Virus record (IMG/VR): IMGVR_UViG_3300012582_000005
Span: 188,001-252,000 of that record
Length of the DNA stretch: 64,000 nucleotides
Source of the DNA: a virus
Reading direction: 5' to 3' (one strand)
The stretch's first letter is position 1. Every line of letters starts with the position of its first letter. This document shows, in pieces, positions 60,896 through 64,000 of the stretch. A program made the translations under genes and the position numbers. Below the pieces are notes generated by a model that saw only the letters and a list, made by a program, of their open reading frames with translations, ran no database searches and was not told the DNA's origin.

Positions 60896-61993
60896 ATGGA
60901 TAAAGCAAAAAGCACGTTGGGATTAAGGCAGGAAAGCTTTGATTTTTTGAAACAGTATTTAAACAACTTCTCGCCTGTTGGGTATGAATCGAGTGGTCAA
61001 CAAATTTGGATGGATTATTTAAAGCCATACGTTAATGAATTTAAAACTGATGCTTATGGTACTGCTGTAGGTATTATTAATCCTGATGCGCCTTATAAGG
61101 TAGTTATTGAGGCTCATGCTGATGAAATTTCATGGAGAGTTAGTTACATTAGCGAGAAAGGTTATCTTTACGTTAAAAAGAATGGTGGTTCTGATTGTAC
61201 TATTGCACCATCTAAGAGAGTGAAAATTTTCACTGAAGAGGGTGATGTTGTAGATGGATTTTTTGGCTGGCCAGCAGTTCACGTAAGAACAGGTGATGAT
61301 AAACCACCTAAGATTGAAAACCTTACTATTGATATTGGTGCTTCATCTAAAAAAGAAGCAGAAGAAATGGGTATCCATATTGGTGCGGTTGTAGTATTCG
61401 ATGAATACATGCAAATTCTTAATGATAAGTTCCTTACAGGTAGAGCTTTGGATAACAGAATTGGTGGTTTCATGATTGCTGAGGTTGCGAGAATGTTGCA
61501 TGAGTCAGGAAATAAACTTCCATTTGGACTTTATATTGTAAATTCTGTTCAGGAAGAAGTTGGTTTGCGTGGTGCTGAAATGATTTCAAGAGCCATTAAG
61601 CCTAATGTTGCTATCGTTACTGATGTTACACATGATACACAATCACCGATGTATAATAAAATTGCTAGTGGTGATTTAGCGTGTGGATTGGGTCCAGTTT
61701 TGAAATACGCACCTGCTGTTCAGAACAATTTGAGAAAACTTATTATTGATACTGCGAGAGCTAATGAAATTCCTTTCCAAAGAGCCGTTGGAGAACGTGC
61801 TACAGGTACGGATACAGATTCATTTGCATACTCAGGTGAAGGTGTTCCATCAGCCCTTATATCGCTTCCATTGAAGTATATGCATACTACAGTTGAAACT
61901 GTTCATAAGGATGATATTCATGCAGTGATTAATCTTATTTACAAATCCATTTTAAATATACAGGATGAGCAAGATTTTAGATATATTAAGTAA
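60896..61993 (+). CDS. M42 family aminopeptidase (glutamyl aminopeptidase/endoglucanase-like)
   Basis: 365 residues, full length for M42. Metal ligands and catalytic residues in order: H74 and D76 in VIEAHADEISW, D186 in GRALDNRIGG, E220/E221 in SVQEEVGLRGA, D243 in IVTDVTHDT and a C-terminal His in KYMHTTVETVH. A dinuclear zinc or cobalt exopeptidase that would form a dodecameric shell. It is rarely seen in phages. The sequence is close to cellular Bacteroidetes enzymes by eye (APYKVVIEAHADEISW), with slightly richer GC codons, suggesting acquisition from a host. Confidence 0.9.
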   Translation: MDKAKSTLGLRQESFDFLKQYLNNFSPVGYESSGQQIWMDYLKPYVNEFKTDAYGTAVGIINPDAPYKVVIEAHADEISWRVSYISEKGYLYVKKNGGSDCTIAPSKRVKIFTEEGDVVDGFFGWPAVHVRTGDDKPPKIENLTIDIGASSKKEAEEMGIHIGAVVVFDEYMQILNDKFLTGRALDNRIGGFMIAEVARMLHESGNKLPFGLYIVNSVQEEVGLRGAEMISRAIKPNVAIVTDVTHDTQSPMYNKIASGDLACGLGPVLKYAPAVQNNLRKLIIDTARANEIPFQRAVGERATGTDTDSFAYSGEGVPSALISLPLKYMHTTVETVHKDDIHAVINLIYKSILNIQDEQDFRYIK

Positions 61994-62159
61994 TTTATTT
62001 GTCAAGAAACAATGTTTCGAGGTTTATTATGTTGATAAACATAATAATGAAGGACGTATAAAAGTATATGTAAAAAATGTTAATGATGTTGATTCATATT
62101 TCAAAAAGAAGTATCCGCATTTAGAATTATATGATATTGGTGAAAAAGGGAGTTTTTAA
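61965..62159 (+). CDS. Small protein, unknown (64 residues)
   Basis: MSKILDILSNLFVKKQCFEV; overlaps the peptidase end by 29 bases in another frame, and its stop lies in the terminator hairpin. Basic, beta-type. The tight packing suggests a real gene; function unknown. Confidence 0.55.
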   Translation: MSKILDILSNLFVKKQCFEVYYVDKHNNEGRIKVYVKNVNDVDSYFKKKYPHLELYDIGEKGSF

Positions 62160-62167
62160 CTCCCTTT
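62145..62167. terminator. Terminator hairpin between convergent genes
   Basis: AAAGGGAGTT pairs with AACTCCCTTT; the core GGGAGTTTTTAACTCCC is identical to the terminator at 1177-1193. The shared sequence may reflect recombination between terminators. Confidence 0.8.
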
Positions 62168-62876
62168 ATCTTTTTGGCTCAATTAATATTTTTATATCTT
62201 TGCTTCTACTTTGAGAAATAAACAAAGTTTTATATTTGTTTATAATTGACATATCCAATACTTCTTCTCTCATTATAAAAGGTTTCAATTCTGTGTATAT
62301 CTGACAGATACTTTCTTTTGAATATAACTCGCTACCAATAAACAAACCTAATGCTTGCCCAAGTTGAAAGCCGATAGTTTTATACACGTCTTGTTTTTCT
62401 GTGTTTTTTGTTCCTAAGTCCGTAATTTTTGTGAAATCTATTTGTTCCAATGCTTCTAATTTATCAATAAAATTGCCTTGAAGGGCTTTTTTTACAATTT
62501 CTCTATATTGAGTACGAGAAATAAATGAAAGAATAATTCTTGCAGAACGAATAATTTTCAAATCAACATCACGATCAACCATTCTAACAATTTGGTTTGG
62601 TAGAAATTGTGGATGATTTTTATAAGTCAGAAACATTGAGTTGTTTACTTCATCGGCTGTTCCTTTGTGAACGTCTGTAATAACACCGCTATTTAAAATT
62701 GCAATGTTTACGTTAATTTTTTTATCAGGAAGTCCAGCATCTTTTAAAATTATAGCAATTTCATTACCATACGTATCACAAAGAATTGATGCTTCTTTGA
62801 CAATTGGTATTGTATCAACAAATACCATTATATCATAATCTTGACTAGTTATAGATCCGAATAGTTGAAATTTCAT
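62166..62876 (-). CDS. Nucleotidyltransferase-like protein (Pol beta superfamily)
   Basis: 236 residues. FGSITSQDYDIMVFVDT gives the G-S...D-x-D motif of Pol beta-type nucleotidyltransferases. A helical C-terminal part follows. Substrate unknown: tRNA, antibiotic or nucleotide second-messenger type enzymes all share this motif. Given the nearby tRNA island that lacks encoded CCA ends, a tRNA-related role is conceivable but unsupported by further motifs. Its promoter-like elements lie almost at the start codon. Confidence 0.65.
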   Translation of the reverse strand: MKFQLFGSITSQDYDIMVFVDTIPIVKEASILCDTYGNEIAIILKDAGLPDKKINVNIAILNSGVITDVHKGTADEVNNSMFLTYKNHPQFLPNQIVRMVDRDVDLKIIRSARIILSFISRTQYREIVKKALQGNFIDKLEALEQIDFTKITDLGTKNTEKQDVYKTIGFQLGQALGLFIGSELYSKESICQIYTELKPFIMREEVLDMSIINKYKTLFISQSRSKDIKILIEPKR

Positions 62877-62880
62877 AATA

Positions 62881-62911
62881 CAAAGATATTATATTTTTAA
62901 TTGAAAACCAA
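62881..62911 (-). promoter_or_regulatory. Bacteroidetes-type promoter for the nucleotidyltransferase gene
   Basis: On the minus strand, TTG (62911-62909) and TATCTTTG (62888-62881) are spaced 20 bases. The -7 element ends only four bases before the ATG (62876), so the mRNA would be leaderless or nearly so. Confidence 0.55.
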
Positions 62912-62978
62912 GTAATTATAAAAATATTATATAACATTTATAGAATATTTACGTTATAATAGTTAAAATTATACGAAA

Positions 62979-63206
62979 ATGGAGTGGATTAAATCTAAAT
63001 TAGAAGGTGATACTAATACATATTTTTTAATGGAGATTAATAAACTTCTAATACATTTGTATTGGCATAAGCATTCAAATGTGTGGTATGCTGAAATGTT
63101 AAATGGTGATTTGAGAGTTAAATTAAATCTTAAACTTGATGAATTAGAGAAAGTTAAAGTGAAATCTCTCGAATATTATTTTAAATTTTTAGAAGTTAAA
63201 ATATAA
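62979..63206 (+). CDS. Small protein, unknown (75 residues)
   Basis: MEWIKSKLEGDTNTYFLMEI; aromatic and Lys/Leu rich. The upstream sequence ACGTTATAATAGTTAAA closely matches that before leader 1 (54800-54816), so both may share a promoter type. No recognised family. Confidence 0.58.
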   Translation: MEWIKSKLEGDTNTYFLMEINKLLIHLYWHKHSNVWYAEMLNGDLRVKLNLKLDELEKVKVKSLEYYFKFLEVKI

Positions 63207-63207
63207 T

Positions 63208-64000
63208 TTACTTTATAAAATTCAAAATGTAGCTACGCATAACTAATTGAGTTTTATTATTACTCAATGTATCAGTACTTTGGAATAACATTTTATCATA
63301 TGATAGATTTTGAAATTTATGTAAATCCGATTTAAGTACTTTTGTAAAATTTTCAGAACATTCTTCTTTAGGTACACCATTCCATATACCATTACAACCT
63401 CTTTTCTCACCAGATGAAGAAAGATATAAATATTTATCGTCTATTGCTGAAATTATACCATAATGACCATATTTAAGAAGTATCCCTTCAATTAGCCATT
63501 CTGGAAGTTTATTAATATCTATATTATTAGCTTTTATATATTGAGCTAATTTAGTCTTAGTATCAGAGTATGATGGTGTGCCCATTTCTCCATCTTTTGA
63601 GTTTCTATTAAATTCTATAAATTCAAATACCCAAAAATTGATAGCATCCCCAACTTTAGCTTGTTCCACGGGGACTATTGTACCTAATTTATATTTATTA
63701 TTTACATATTCTAAACCTCTCATAGTTTCTGGCATTGTTGGTACTTGAAGAGCATCTTTTGCCAATTTATAGGATTCGGTACTTAAAAGTTTATTAATGT
63801 CCTTTTTATAAGCCATTTTAAAGTCATTTACTATAAGTGGATTTAAGTTTGGTATATATTCTTTTATAAAATTATAGACATATTGATAACAAGGCATATG
63901 TTTCCATTCTGGTTTTGTATCATCTATTTTTTTCATTTTTTGGGTAAAAGCAAAGCCATTTTTATTAATTTCGATAGCTGTATTCGCAGTATTTGATAAA
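63208..64000 (-). CDS. C/H-type hydrolase-like protein (NlpC/P60 or CHAP-like), cut by window end
   Basis: The frame stays open from the ATG at 63936 to base 64000 (reading TANTAIEINKNGFAFTQKM), so the gene probably begins outside the window. HMPCYQYVYNFIKEY offers a Cys at a helix start. VEQAKVGDAINFW and KYGHYGIISAIDDKYLYLSSSG offer the His and following strand of papain-like cell-wall hydrolases. That would suit an endolysin or a tail-associated lysin. Assigned by motif order only. Confidence 0.5.
   Translation of the reverse strand, partial: LSNTANTAIEINKNGFAFTQKMKKIDDTKPEWKHMPCYQYVYNFIKEYIPNLNPLIVNDFKMAYKKDINKLLSTESYKLAKDALQVPTMPETMRGLEYVNNKYKLGTIVPVEQAKVGDAINFWVFEFIEFNRNSKDGEMGTPSYSDTKTKLAQYIKANNIDINKLPEWLIEGILLKYGHYGIISAIDDKYLYLSSSGEKRGCNGIWNGVPKEECSENFTKVLKSDLHKFQNLSYDKMLFQSTDTLSNNKTQLVMRSYILNFIK

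Noticed and set aside
1-64000. Alternative genetic code, as in some very large phages of Bacteroidetes
   Set aside because: TAA, TAG and TGA all appear as plausible gene ends and no suppressor tRNA was seen among the tRNAs.

Overview
The window looks like part of the genome of a large T4-like myovirus that infects a member of the Bacteroidetes. The virion genes have T4-type counterparts: portal (gp20), prohead protease (gp21), major capsid protein (gp23), large terminase (gp17), tail sheath (gp18) and tail tube (gp19), plus the gp46/gp47 recombination nuclease. The Bacteroidetes assignment rests on three things: DNA that is very rich in A and T, genes without Shine-Dalgarno sequences, and two exact matches to the Bacteroidetes promoter form TTTG-N19-TAnnTTTG (52518 and 53646). 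No rRNA, CRISPR array or integrase was seen. The standard genetic code appears to hold.

Layout. 1-6.9 kb: portal end, a homing endonuclease, a protease fused to a repeat-rich scaffold-like tail, and the major capsid protein. 6.9-12.1 kb: mostly minus-strand DNA metabolism (gp46, RNase HII) with a plus-strand Dam-type methylase. 12.2-16.6 kb: two paralogous proteins of unknown function, a NUDIX hydrolase and an HNH protein. 16.6-29.4 kb: terminase, sheath, tube and a possible tail-assembly pair with a frameshift, interrupted by mobile endonucleases. 29.4-41.1 kb: accessory genes (metalloprotease, two HAD proteins, methyltransferases, a possible restriction-modification pair, more paralogs) and two genes broken at homopolymers. 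41.1-45.8 kb: minus-strand block with a homing endonuclease/IMPDH fusion, ClpP and gp47. 45.9-53.9 kb: plus-strand run of mostly unknown genes, several with capsid-targeting-like N-termini. 53.9-59.0 kb: translation island with eleven tRNA genes, a structured RNA, threonyl- and arginyl-tRNA synthetases, and two leader-peptide attenuators. 59-64 kb: small unknowns, an M42 aminopeptidase, a nucleotidyltransferase and a cut-off C/H hydrolase-like gene.

How it fits together. The most interesting system is the translation island. A Thr-containing leader peptide plus a switchable terminator sits just before tRNA-Thr and threonyl-tRNA synthetase. A related leader with three AGA codons plus a switchable terminator sits just before tRNA-Arg(TCT), with arginyl-tRNA synthetase further along. 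This looks like phage-borne, amino-acid-matched transcription attenuation of tRNA and synthetase supply. A second theme is a set of proteins whose first 10-20 residues end in [LIV]-x-E, like the capsid-targeting peptides of T4 internal proteins that gp21 cleaves. They are candidates for packaged, injected proteins. A third theme is heavy invasion by homing endonucleases, next to virion genes and in one case fused in frame to an IMPDH/GMP-reductase gene.
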